In this document: positions 11,800 to 22,150 of the stretch, piece by piece
How positions within the stretch are numbered: the stretch's first letter is position 1
How the letters are laid out: the number at the start of each line of letters is the position of its first letter
Source: Ehretia macrophylla
Taxonomy: Eukaryota; Streptophyta; Magnoliopsida; Boraginales; Ehretiaceae
Assembly (NCBI GenBank): GCA_037974665.1
Contig: CM075778.1
Location: 8,049,001 to 8,113,000, forward strand
DNA: 64,000 nucleotides
Direction of reading: 5' to 3'
Position numbers and translations under genes: made by a program
The notes under the pieces: model-generated
Seen by the model: only the letters and a program-made list of their open reading frames with translations
The model's database searches: none
What the model was told of the DNA's origin: nothing

Positions 11800-14700
11800 A
11801 TGATTACCAATGGGTGATTGACAATGGAACAACAAACCATATCACCTCAACTCCACAATAGTTTTTAGAAAAAATTGTGAATTCTCCCATGCAGCCAGTA
11901 TTGTTGCCTAGTGGTGAAACAACGCCAATTAGCTCCACTCGAAATTTGTCTCTTAGCTCTTATCTATATCTGAAGGATGTATTATGTGTACCTACTTTTA
12001 AAGTCAATCTTATGTCTGTAAGTCACCTTACCAAGGGATTAAATTGCTCAGTAACCTTTTTTCCTACTTGGTGTATTTTGCAGGACTTGGTTACGAGGAC
12101 GACGATTGGTTTGGGTAAGCAACGTGATGGCCTTTACTACTTAATGGCATTAACATCAAACCAAGACACTTCCACTACCAAACCTTCCTGTCATGTAGCC
12201 AGTGCATCTGCCGACTTATGGCATCGTCGTTTAGGCCGTTCGTCAAGTTTAAAGTTTTTAGCAAACTCTTTGTTAGGAGGTTCAGTCACTTTTAATACAG
12301 TTTGTGATGCTTGTCATTTGGCTAAACAAACAAGATTGTCTTTTAATAAAAGTTTTATTTCTACTATTCAACTTTTTTCCATGATTCATTGTGATATTTG
12401 GGGACCTCATAAAGTTCATTCCCTTTCTGAAGCTTACTATTTTTTAACTATTGTGGATGATTTCTCTATATTTACTTGGGCCTTTCTTATGCACCATAAA
12501 AGTGAGACCTAAAGTTTACTTAAATCCTTCTTTTCTATAGTAAATACTCAATTTCAAACTTCTATACAAGCCATTCGAGTAGACAATGGGGGTGAGTTTT
12601 CTTCTTTGCAAAAAAAATTTAGAGACCATGGCACTTTGTATCAACATACATGTGTCTATACGCCACAACAAAATAGTGTACTAGAATGCAAGCATCGCCA
12701 TCTCCTTGAAACTGCTCATGCTTTGCTTTTTCAAGCTAATCTTCCTCTTCACTTTTGGGGCGAATGCATCCTTATATCTGTTTATCTAATCAATCGGATG
12801 TTTTCTGCTTTACTCAGCAAAAATTCTCATTTTGAAAAACTTTATAATAATCCACCTTCTTATACATATCTTAGAATCTTTGGATGTCTTGCCTATGCTA
12901 ATCTGTTAATCCATCTTCAAAGTTTGCTCCTTGTACCAACAAATCCATTTTCTTGGGGTATCCACAGGGTCAAAAGGCTTATCTTCTCTATGACTTGTCC
13001 TCCAAGAAATTTTTTACTAGTCGCAATGTCATTTTTCATGAAAACAGTTTTTCATTCCTTTCTAATATAGATGAGTCTCTTCCTATTGATCCCTCCTCGT
13101 CGTCTTCTTTTCCACGGCCTCTTGTTCCTCTTGATGGCGTTGACACAACGTCGTCTACACCTATAATCCACCATCATCGACTAATGGTGTCAATCCCGTT
13201 GATCCTCATATGAAGTTGATGCACCAATCCATTCAGTTGAGACTGTTCTTCTTTCTATACCCACTAACAAAGCCAGTTCTATGCCATCTATGCAACCACC
13301 ACACCATTCTACACGTTCACGTACCCTCCTACACCACCTCCATGACTTTGCTGTCACGTTGCCTCCTTCCAATCAAGCGGCCTCCTCGTTGCTAGGTACT
13401 CGCTATCCTCTAATCAATTTTATTTATTGTCATTGCTACTCACCTTCCTATTTGGCTTTTGTTGCTAATATTAGTCGCAGTGTCGAACTTGTAACTTATG
13501 AGAAGGCTTTTATTGATTCCAATTGGTGTACCGTAATGACCTCTGAACTCCAGGTACTTGAACTCAATAATACATGGGCTTTCACTACATTGCCTCCTGG
13601 CAAGGTCCCAATTGGTTGTCGTTGGGTTTATAAGGCCAATCACAATTCTGATGGTACTATTGAGCGATATAAGGCAAGATTAGTCGCCAAAGCTTACACC
13701 CAGACCGAGGGTGTTGATTATCATGACACCTTTTCCCCTAGGGCAAAAATGGTCACCATTCGTTGTCTTCTTGCTCTCGCTGCAGCTCAATCTTGGCCAC
13801 TTCACCAGCTTGATGTTCATAATGTTTTCCTTCATGGTGATCTCCATGAAGAAATTTATATGCTCCCTCCGCCTGGTCTTCGGCGACAGGGGAAGCACTT
13901 GGTATGTCGCCTTAACAAATTTTATATGGGCTCAAACAAGCTTCTCGGCAATGGTTTGCTAAATTTTCTGAGGCTATACAAGATGCTGGTTTCACCCAAT
14001 CCAAGGCAGATTACTCCTTATTCACGTGTCACTCAGGAAAGTCATTCCCTATTCTATTAATTTATATAGATAACATTGTGATTACAAGAAATGATCCAGT
14101 GGCTATCAATGAAATCAAACAATTTCTTCACAATTACTTCCGCATTAAAGACCTTGGAGATTTAAAATTCTTTTTGGGCATTGAAGTTTCTTGTTCCCAA
14201 AAGGGCATTTGCATCTCACAGAGAAAATATGCTCTTGAAATTTTTTGTGATGTTGGTTTATTGGGCACATGTCCAACTTATTTTCCGATAGAACAAGGAC
14301 TAAAACTTGATGAAACAGGGGAACTACTATCAGATCCACAAAAATACAGGAGACTGCTAGGCAGACTCATTTATTTAACCATTACCGGGCCAGATATTAC
14401 ATTCATTGTTCACATTCTTAGTCGATTCATGAATGAACCAAGAAAGCACCATTGGGATGCTGCGCTGAGCATTTTAAAATATATAAAAAGCATACCAATA
14501 CAAGGCCTTTTCTTTCCAGAACAGAACTCATTTCGATTAAGGGCGTATTATGACTCTGATTGGGTGGGTTGTCCAACCACAAAAAGGTCAACAACTGGAT
14601 AATGCATTTTTCTTGGAAATTAACTAATTTTCTGGAGAACAAAAAGACAAAAAACAGTCTCACTTTCTTCCGAATAGGCTAAATATTGGGCCATGGCAGG

Positions 14701-15016
14701 TACATGCTGCGAATTTACATGGTTGCGAAGCTTGTTAAAAGATCTTCAATTGGATCATCTAGAGACAGCCATATTGCATTGTGATAATCAAGCTGCTCTA
14801 CACATAACAACCAATCCTGTGTTTCATGAGAGGACAAGACACATTAAGATGGATTGCCACTTGATCAGAGATAAAATTCAAGATGGATCCATTACTATTA
14901 AGCATGTCATCTCTTCGCTGCAACTAGCGGACATATTTATAAATCCATTAGGAAAGGACATGTTCAATGAATTACTGTGCAAGTTGAAAGTTCTTGACAT
15001 CCACTCTCCAACTTGA
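11800..15016 (+). pseudogene. Copia pol (protease, integrase, RT, RNase H), inactive
   Basis: The protease motif reads WVIDNGTTNHI, with Asn where Ser or Thr of D-S/T-G is expected. Next are the gag-pre-integrase HRRLG and CDACHLAKQ, and integrase HCDIWGPH, VDDFSIFTW, RVDNGGEF and PQQNSVLECKHRHLLE, so the D-D-E positions are visible. Reverse transcriptase has CRWVYKANHNSDGTIERYKA and the YVDD box as YIDN. RNase H has DSDWVGCPTTKRS and [11 protein letters not shown]. The frame breaks at 11861, 12512, 13070, 14060, 14602 and elsewhere. The altered YIDN and the stops make it dead. Confidence 0.85.
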
Positions 15017-15023
15017 GGGGGAG

Positions 15024-15151
15024 TGTTAAGATTCGTTGACTTTGTATATTGAAAAATAGATTAAGAAATTTCTTTCTTTACAATTAATTGATTGTAATTC
15101 CTTGATTGTCTCACAAGAAATTGAGACTCTCTCTTGTGTATATATATTCCT
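15024..15151 (+). repeat. Copia 3' LTR (partial)
   Basis: It starts TGTTAAGATTCGTTGAC after the polypurine tract. Similarity to the 5' LTR fades after TATATATTCCT at 15151. Confidence 0.75.
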
Positions 15152-15379
15152 TTATATAAGAGAAATAATAGCCTTCGAAGTTATTTTATTGCTTGAGCAT
15201 AAGCTCATTATATATAGAACTTACAAGAGCAACATATGGCAATGTATATGGAATGCTATACATGAAAAACACATGCGGCTAATTTAATGGGATACTGTAC
15301 ATGAATTGTTCCTAAACATATGCTTTGACTTATAATGGATCAGAAATTATGATTGAGGAGATTCTTTCCTATTATGCCC
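15152..15379. other. Unassigned stretch between Copia remnants
   Basis: No gene is seen. The right part may be the LTR side of the minus-strand Copia fragment that follows, because GGGGGC (a possible polypurine tract on the minus strand) lies near 15377-15385. Confidence 0.4.
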
Positions 15380-15912
15380 CCGCAAGATGGTGGTCCTATC
15401 GGACACACCAATCTTGGATCATAGATGTGCAAAGCACTGTTTCGCGAGAGGCTTCGTGAGCATGTCTACCAACTGGTTTTCAGTGGAGATGTGAGCAACT
15501 TTCAGAGATTGTGCCTCAACTCGTTCACGAACGAAGTGGTAACTAAAGCTAGATGTTTCATCCAAGTATGAAACACGGGATTTGCACATAGATAGGTGGC
15601 CCCGATGTTGGCACAAAGAAGCCTTGGTGTCATCTGAATTGGAAGATCGAGTTCACGGAGCAGGTTTATGAGCCAATCCAATTCAGCAGCGGTAGAGGCA
15701 ACAGACCGATATACAGCTTCCGTGGAAGACCGCGTCACTATTCTTTTCCTCATAGAGCACCACACAACTGGATTTACTCCCAAAAATATGATATATGTAG
15801 AAATTGATGTGTAATCCCCCCTGTTGCATGCCTAATCAGCGTCGGAATAGGCAGTGAGTGATAAGGCTACATCAGTGGAAGCATCATCAAAGGAGGAATC
15901 TCTGCAACAGCC
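15380..15912 (-). pseudogene. Copia RNase H fragment, reverse orientation
   Basis: On the minus strand the frame 15783-15419 (shifted near 15500-15620) reads VTRSSTEAVYRSVASTAAEL, WLINLLRELDLP and HISTENQLVDMLTKPLAKQC, the classic Copia RNase H and C-terminal tail. Upstream, YSDADW-like sequence reaches 15912. LTRs and upstream domains are absent. It faces the next Copia piece head to head. Confidence 0.8.
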
Positions 15913-16118
15913 TGTACATAAATCAAGGGATAACACATAGCATGGAATCCTCAATTGTACTTATTTAGAATGATATTTTAGATCAATCTTAGTCATGTAA
16001 TCTGGGATTCAAATTCCCTCTTAACAGCCAATGTACTTGTATATATATTACACTCAATACTGAATGAAACAGGTTGCTCATGCACTCCAAAATTATATCT
16101 TCTACATGGTATCGAGCC
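15913..16118 (+). repeat. Probable Copia LTR end and primer-binding site
   Basis: TGGTATCGAGCC at 16107-16118 is a primer-binding site preceded by ...CTACA. The stretch before it (from about 15913, TGTACATAAATC) has LTR-like features, including a TATATATTACACT tract. No second LTR exists here, so the left boundary is a guess. Confidence 0.5.
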
Positions 16119-16173
16119 AGCTATAAGCTTCAACAAGCAACATCATTTTCTTTTTTTTCCTCTACTCCATCAA

Positions 16174-16742
16174 ATGGCCACCACATCCAGCGCTACTTCA
16201 TCAACCTCCAATCTAATTACCACTGCTGCTAATGCAGTCTATCCTTCCCCAATCTCCATCAACCCGGCAGCCCAACTTCCATCAAAACTCAACAGAACAA
16301 ATTACCCAACATGGCATGCCCAATTTCAAACACTTCTTTTTGGCTACGATCTTATGGGCTATATTGACTGTTCCCTTCCATGCCCACCAACTCAAATCCT
16401 CACTAACGGTATCTCCACTCCGAATTCAGCCTACCTTCTATGGATACGCCAAGACAGCTTCTTACGTCATGCCATACTCGTGTCTACAGAGCCAAATATC
16501 GCTCCTATAGTCACCCGGGCTCAAACAGCACATGCCACTTGGGACAAGCTAAGTACTACTTATGCCAATAACTCCAAGACCAGAGTTTATGGTTTGCGTA
16601 ACAGCCTCATCAACACAGTCATGGACAATCAGTCCATTGCGGATTACATGAAAAATATCAAAACCATTAGTGACGAACTCACTCTTGCCTGCTCTCCACT
16701 CAATGATGATGAATTAGTCATCATGGTACTCTCCGCTTGTGA
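16174..16742 (+). pseudogene. Copia gag N-terminal part, truncated
   Basis: A 190-codon frame in the right position after the primer-binding site. It carries LNRTNYPTWHAQFQTLLFGY, GYIDCSLPCP, HATWDKLSTTYAN and DNQSIADYMKNIKTISDEL, the UBN2-type gag of Copia elements. The frame is open but joins pararetrovirus-like sequence directly at about 16743, so zinc knuckle and pol are lost. A different lineage from the element at 10241. Confidence 0.8.
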
Positions 16743-17085
16743 TTGATTATAAGCCTTTAAACCATTTCCTACAAGATGACATATTCCCTTTGGCAAAAAC
16801 CGAAATGCTTTTTGCACACCTTGCCCATGCAAAAATCTTTTCCAAATCTGATCTTAAGGCAGGATTTTGGTAGCTGAGTATTGACCCATTTGATCGATAC
16901 AAAATAGCTTTCTGCATACCAACAGCCTAATACCAATGGACTGTAATGCCTTTTGGTCTCAAAGTTGCTCCATCACTTTTTCAAAGGGCCATGACCAAGT
17001 TCTTTGAACCTATTTTGACTAACGCACTAATTTACATTGATGGTATTCTTTTGTTTTCTCAGGATCAAGATGCTCATCTCAATCA
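16743..17085 (+). pseudogene. Endogenous pararetrovirus reverse-transcriptase fragment
   Basis: The plus-strand translation gives DYKPLNHFLQDD, HAKIFSKSDLKAGFW, VMPFGLKVAPSLFQRAM and then ALIYIDG. This matches the minus-strand polymerase at 19400-20300, so one viral family is present in both orientations. It has in-frame stops near 16872 and 16928, and the YIDD catalytic box reads YIDG. It resembles Caulimoviridae-type polymerases; a Ty3-like element is the alternative. It is a relict and not expressible as a polymerase. Confidence 0.65.
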
Positions 17086-17749
17086 CAGGGGACGAGAGCC
17101 TCACAAACCATAATAAGATTATGATAGTCTAAATCTAGTCCCATAGATGGACATAAAATGACCAAGAAGCAAGTTCTGTGGAATTATTATCATAGATTTA
17201 AACAACATATCTTATTATAATTGAGAGGACCGTTACAAGAATTTTCATAGCTATAATGATCTAACATTTTCTGATATACAGGATCTTTCAATAGGCAAAT
17301 GTAGAGCATACGTATGTCATTGGTGAAGAATAGGATAGATAATAACCAAAGAGAGGCAAGCTTTCGAAGAGAGAAAGCTTAGAAGGCCATGGAAAAGAAA
17401 ATGAGAATGGATGTTTTCATTCAAGTTGGTTCTAGCTTTCATTTACATAAGACCTCTATATATAGGAAAAATGGCGAAACCAGATTACATCAATAATAGA
17501 GGCACACGTGACTCACATGATTCTTTGGTACATATATCCAAACAACTTTTAAAAGTAAAAGGAAATTTCCTGACACGAAATTTCCTAGCAAATGAAAAGT
17601 AAATCACACCAACTCTACTTTAATAAAGTAGAGGACATTATTACAAACATTAAAGGAAAAGGACAAAGGACATGGCTGAAAGCAAAAGAATCATTCACGT
17701 GATTGCTAGCTTTATAGAGAATTCTGACTCGGTGAATTATTAAAGTTGA
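17086..17749. other. Intergenic, nothing recognised
   Basis: AT-rich with only short chance frames. It contains GAAGAGAGAAAGCTT-like words seen also at 60246 and 61190, possibly LTR debris. Confidence 0.5.
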
Positions 17750-20700
17750 AATAGTCTAACGAGTCTGAATCAATATGTCCAAATTCATGTCCTCATCGTA
17801 GGGGATTCTCGTGATCCTCAGAATCATCCATATACATTGGATCAATTTCCCATGGTCTTGAGAATCTTGGAACAACTCTCGAAAATTGTCTTGATCTAGA
17901 GCTGGAGGTTGCTGAGTGGTTACACAAATATCAAGATGTGTATTATTAAGAGTATAGAGATGTTCCCTCAAAGCATGTTTGGCTGCACCTTGACTAGTTG
18001 GCATTTTGCTGGTTATTGCCTCTGGATGTGACTTCTATTCCCAACTAAGATTAACAGAGTAAAGACTCTGAGGTTTTTCATATGGCATGTGGAAGATGAA
18101 AACAGTGTAGTTGTGTGGGGGATGAGCTCTTGACATGATTTCTTCAAAAATCTTGACCATTCAGGAATTGGTCTGGACTAGCTTAGAAATGTACCAAGGA
18201 GATAGTGGTGATTTCCTTCATGAGAGAGAAAAGAGATCATAGACCCTAACTTAAATTTAGTAGGAAAATAATAAAGGATCACTAAGAACCAAAGGTACCA
18301 AAGTTCATCTTCGGTCATGGTTTGTTCTGGTGATAGGTTAAGGATGTTTTGGTAAGGATTATTAATGGAAAAACAAGTTAAAGAAAAATCAAGGCCTTTC
18401 TAGATCATAAACCTTGACTGGTAATGTGACAGGGTGTGTTCAACAAAGTTTTTGAGTTCTTTTGGGTTGGTTAGATTTTGTGCTGAATATGGAATGTTTC
18501 TGTTAAACACAGGTGGTAGAATGGAAGAGAAGGCCATGAAAATGGGTATGGGCTGTATGGAAATAATGAGGTGGATCTGTTTAAGTTTGGTTCTGGTTAA
18601 AAGATCTGGTATTAAATTAGTATTTCTTTTTATGTGCTTTTCCTCAAATTGGTATTTCGAGAACCAATCTTTTAACCTGAGTAACTATGGTTCCGGAATT
18701 CCTTTGTTCTTGAATTCAAGTATCTTTGGAAAAGATGAGTTGTCCATGCGAACTATGAATTGATTAGCAATGAGATGGAATTCAAATTTCTTGATACCGT
18801 ACTTGACTGCTAAGATCTCTTTGATTGTAGTATGGTAATGCTTTTCTGATTCTTTAAATTGTCCACTGGCATGTCCGCAAAAAATGTTCTTTGCCCTCTT
18901 CTTCTTTTAAGAGAATAACAACCCAAAATTTATCACTGGCATCTGTTTGTAGGATCCTATGGCCTGTACTGGGAATCTTCAACATCTTTGACAATTGAGG
19001 GGCCTATTTTTTTAACATCTTTGACAATTGAGATGTATGTTTAGAGACCTGTAGGAGGAAATCCCTGAGATTATTGACGATTCCAAAGAATTGTTGGATT
19101 TCCTTGACAGGTAGACAATCATTTGGGAACTTTAAGATTTCATCAGCAATATAAGGGCCAGGCTAATATCAACCATCATTAAATTTCATTCCAAGAAACT
19201 CAATGCTAGTTTGGCCAATAGAGATTTTCTTCTTTGAGAGCATAATGCCATGTGCCTCAACTAAATTCAGGAAATTCTAAATGAGATTTAGATAAGCATC
19301 CTGTTCCTGAGAAAACAAAAGAATATCATCAATGTAAATTAGTGCTTAGCCAAAATAGGTTCAAAGATCTTGGTCATGGCTTTTTGAAAAAGTGATTGAG
19401 CAACTTTAAGACCAAAAGGCATTACAGTCCATTGGTATTGGGTTGTTGGTATGCAAAAAGCTATTTTGTAATACCCCGAACCCAACTCCCATGCCTACAA
19501 GATACCCCCTAGGACTTAGGCCCAAGCGAGCACCGAGGCTATGGAGAGCATGCCCAATAACGCATTATGCATGTATTGTCCACTTTGGGGCCCATACCTC
19601 TCGGATTTATCGCATCCCAGCCACTACCAGGAAAACGCGCGTGCATGGATAGTCTAGGACATCCCTTATATCCAGTAGTCACAGCGTTTCTCATTCCGAT
19701 ATGGGATGGGGCTACCACATCCGCCCCTCTTTAAAGAGGCCCAACGCCTTTGCGGGCCATTGACACAAAGGAAGGCCCGCTCTGATACCACTTTGTATCG
19801 CCCCGAACCCAACTCTCAGGCCTACAGGATACCCCCTGGGACTTAGGCCCAAGAGAGCACCGAGGCAATGGCAAGCAGGCCTAGAAACGCACTATGCACG
19901 TATTGTCCGCTTTGGGGCCCATACCCCTCACGGATTTGTCGCATCCCAACCACTGCCAAGAAAACGCGTGTGCACAGATACTCCAGGACATCCCTTATAT
20001 CCAGTAGTCCCAGCGTTTCTCCTTCCGATGTGGGATGAAGTTACCACATGTTTTGTATCGATCAGATGGGTCAATACCCAGCTGCCAAAATCCTGCCTTA
20101 AGATCAAATTTGGAAAAGTTTTTTGCATGGGCAATGTGTGCAAAAAACATTTGGGTTTTTGGCAAAGGGAATTTGTCATCTTGTAGGAAATGGTTTAAAG
20201 GCTTATTATCAATCACAAGCCTCTTTTGTCCTCTGACTTGCTCAGATCGCTTGTTAACATAAAATGCTTGACAAGCCCAACTGGATTTTGTTGATTCAAT
20301 GAGACCAAGTTGTAATAGTTGCTGGCATTCCTTTTTAGCAAAAGTAAGATCTTCGGGAGCCGTGCCTGGATGTGTAGCCTTTGTGGGATTGACATCTTCA
20401 TTCACTTTGAAAGGTAGCTGTATATAGAATTCCTTATTTTTCCAAAGAGGAGATGGGTGATCAAAGTTTGCATGAGATTCTACACAGATCTTCTGAAGTT
20501 GTTGTGTTATATCCTGATACCTGCATGGAACTGTAGTAAGAGCATAGATATTTTGGATCATAGTATAAGGTAAAAAGTTTCTCTTGTACTTGATTCCAAT
20601 AGGCAATATATGTAGCTTCTTAGCTTGGCAATAGAGATCAAAACCAATGAGTAGATCTTTCCGAGGTAAATGAGTTCCTAGAACCTTAATCTGAACAACA

Positions 20701-21175
20701 TATCCTAGAAAGAATTGAATCCCAATGGGTTTCTTGGAGATAAGAGATGTTTTGAATCGTTTCCCATCTGCAGCTTGAAAATGTTCATAATGGGTCGTCC
20801 AAGAATCAGGGGGAGGATATCCAGATTGAGCATTGTCTTCATAGCACCAGTATGATCCATGAACCCAATGACTTCAATTGGCTTTTCACACTTTGAAGTT
20901 AGTATGTGGATCTTCACATGAGGGAAGAGTGTTTCATCCTTTAACAAAGTAGTTGCCTTTAACATATAGACTGGCAGGGTTCCGTCAATGCTATCATCAT
21001 CTGAATCCTCTGAGGCAATTTCTGACGAGGAGTCGTGAATTGCAAAGATAGTCTCTTCAGTTTGTTATTCTTGCTCAAAATAGATTGATTAAACATCTGC
21101 ATCTGAAATAGATGGATATGAGCTCATCATGATTTGAGAAATGCGCTTGGCGAATTTATTATTTCATTAGGGGTA
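17750..21175 (-). mobile_element. Endogenous pararetrovirus (Caulimoviridae-like) polymerase region, defective
   Basis: Read on the minus strand. An acidic stretch is followed by an aspartic-protease-like region (about 20990-20600, ILGRPIMNIFKLQMG). Reverse transcriptase follows (about 20600-19300), with KRLVIDNKPLNHFL, FSKFDLKAGFWQLGI and the YIDD box near 19329-19345. RNase H is at about 18950-18450 (ASGQFKESEKHYHTTIKEIL, KYGIKKFEFHL). Several stops and frame breaks interrupt it, and a TRIM (19467-20048) splits reverse transcriptase. No movement or coat protein was recognised, though the low-similarity flanks were not resolved. The protease-RT-RNase H order without integrase points to a pararetrovirus rather than a Ty3 element. 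The genus is not determined. Confidence 0.6.
19467..20048 (-). mobile_element. Complete TRIM retrotransposon (582 bp)
   Basis: Two LTRs (19467-19719 and 19794-20048, about 254 bp, clearly similar) flank only 74 bp. On the minus strand the LTR runs TGTGGTA...GATACA. It is followed by AAG, then the primer-binding site TGGTATCAGAGC (19779-19790), and the polypurine tract AAAGAGGGGCGGA lies right before the second LTR. The flanks TATTT (19462-19466) and TGTTT (20049-20053) are a 5-bp target duplication with one change. It cannot code for protein and must depend on another element. The insertion site is inside the pararetrovirus reverse transcriptase. Confidence 0.85.
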
Positions 21176-21189
21176 TGTCGTCCAATTAT

Positions 21190-22150
21190 CTGCCAGCCGT
21201 ACTACTAAGGAATAATAATAACATACACAATTCCATTGGTAAGTTTCGAGCCTAAAAAGAGAGATAAAGGAGACATAGTTGATCCAAAACTGCAGAGAGA
21301 TTATGCTGTGCGTGTAGCTCTCAATTCCACTAGGAAGATGATCCATATAGTGATGTAATTAATGAATGTTCGACAATTGGTAATTAAAAGAGTGCTTGGC
21401 AATTATATAACTCGTTATAGAATTAGATCAAAAGTCTAAATTTGAGCAATATCTATCAGTCTGGGGAGTAGACTTGAGACACTGATCGCATTCCACCATG
21501 AAAATTACGTTTTTTCGCCCCTTGTTGAGGTGGTGGAAGGATTGGATTTTCAATTTGATGGCTGTTCTTCAATTAAACGTATCATAACTAAGCTGATAGC
21601 ACTATTATAATTGCTTAATCATATTCTAAATTACGAATTTGTTTCCTTTGCATGCATTTCATAAACCTAAACCACAGTCTGAAAAGCTACATTTTTGTAT
21701 ATTTTGTTTTTTCTTTTCCTTCATATTGTTCTCTCAACTCTGAGATAAAATGAGAAAAGCACACATATTTGAAGATCTACGCCACAATCGTTTAAGAAAA
21801 GATAAGTGAAAGTGGAACAAGAACGAGCAAGCAAAATAGAACAATATTTTATGTCACCCTTCATCTTTTTTTTATATGATAAAAATTCATATATTAAATG
21901 TCAAATCCCAGGTTTATATGGTAAAAATTATACAAAAAAGGGTAAACGGGTGCATATATATAGCAATGTTCGCAAAAATAAACCTCCCGCAGAAGAAAAC
22001 TAACACATTAATAAGAATATGTTGAAAGCAACAACGATACTGTTAGCAATGTATGACCGAAGTGGTTGGTCTAGTAGCTGAGGATCAAGCAGAAACGAGG
22101 TCTCAACATCATATTCCTCGTTGCCTAAGTGGAAGAACTTTTGATGCCCA
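21190..22150. repeat. 3' flank of F-box copy B
   Basis: It matches 48310-48410 plus 49034-50337 (copy C flank) and parts of 59850-60158 and 62567-63106 (copy D flank). Non-coding, except that a 71-codon frame (22215-22000) overlaps the end of the F-box gene in another frame. Confidence 0.8.

Larger units (their letters stand above)
10241..15151 (+). mobile_element. Degenerate full-length Copia retrotransposon
   Basis: The order is 5' LTR, primer-binding site TGGTATCTAAACC at 10415, gag, protease, integrase, reverse transcriptase, RNase H, polypurine tract GAGGGGGAG at 15015-15023, 3' LTR. This domain order (integrase before reverse transcriptase) is the Copia order. The reading frame is broken by many stops and frameshifts. 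The 3' LTR matches the 5' one only to about 15151 and then diverges, so no target duplication can be set. It inserted into the LINE fragment before it. Confidence 0.9.

Noticed and set aside
19467-20048. 5S rRNA genes in the two 254-bp repeats
   Set aside because: Only the short word GCTTGGGC agrees; the repeats are LTRs with TG/CA ends and a target duplication.
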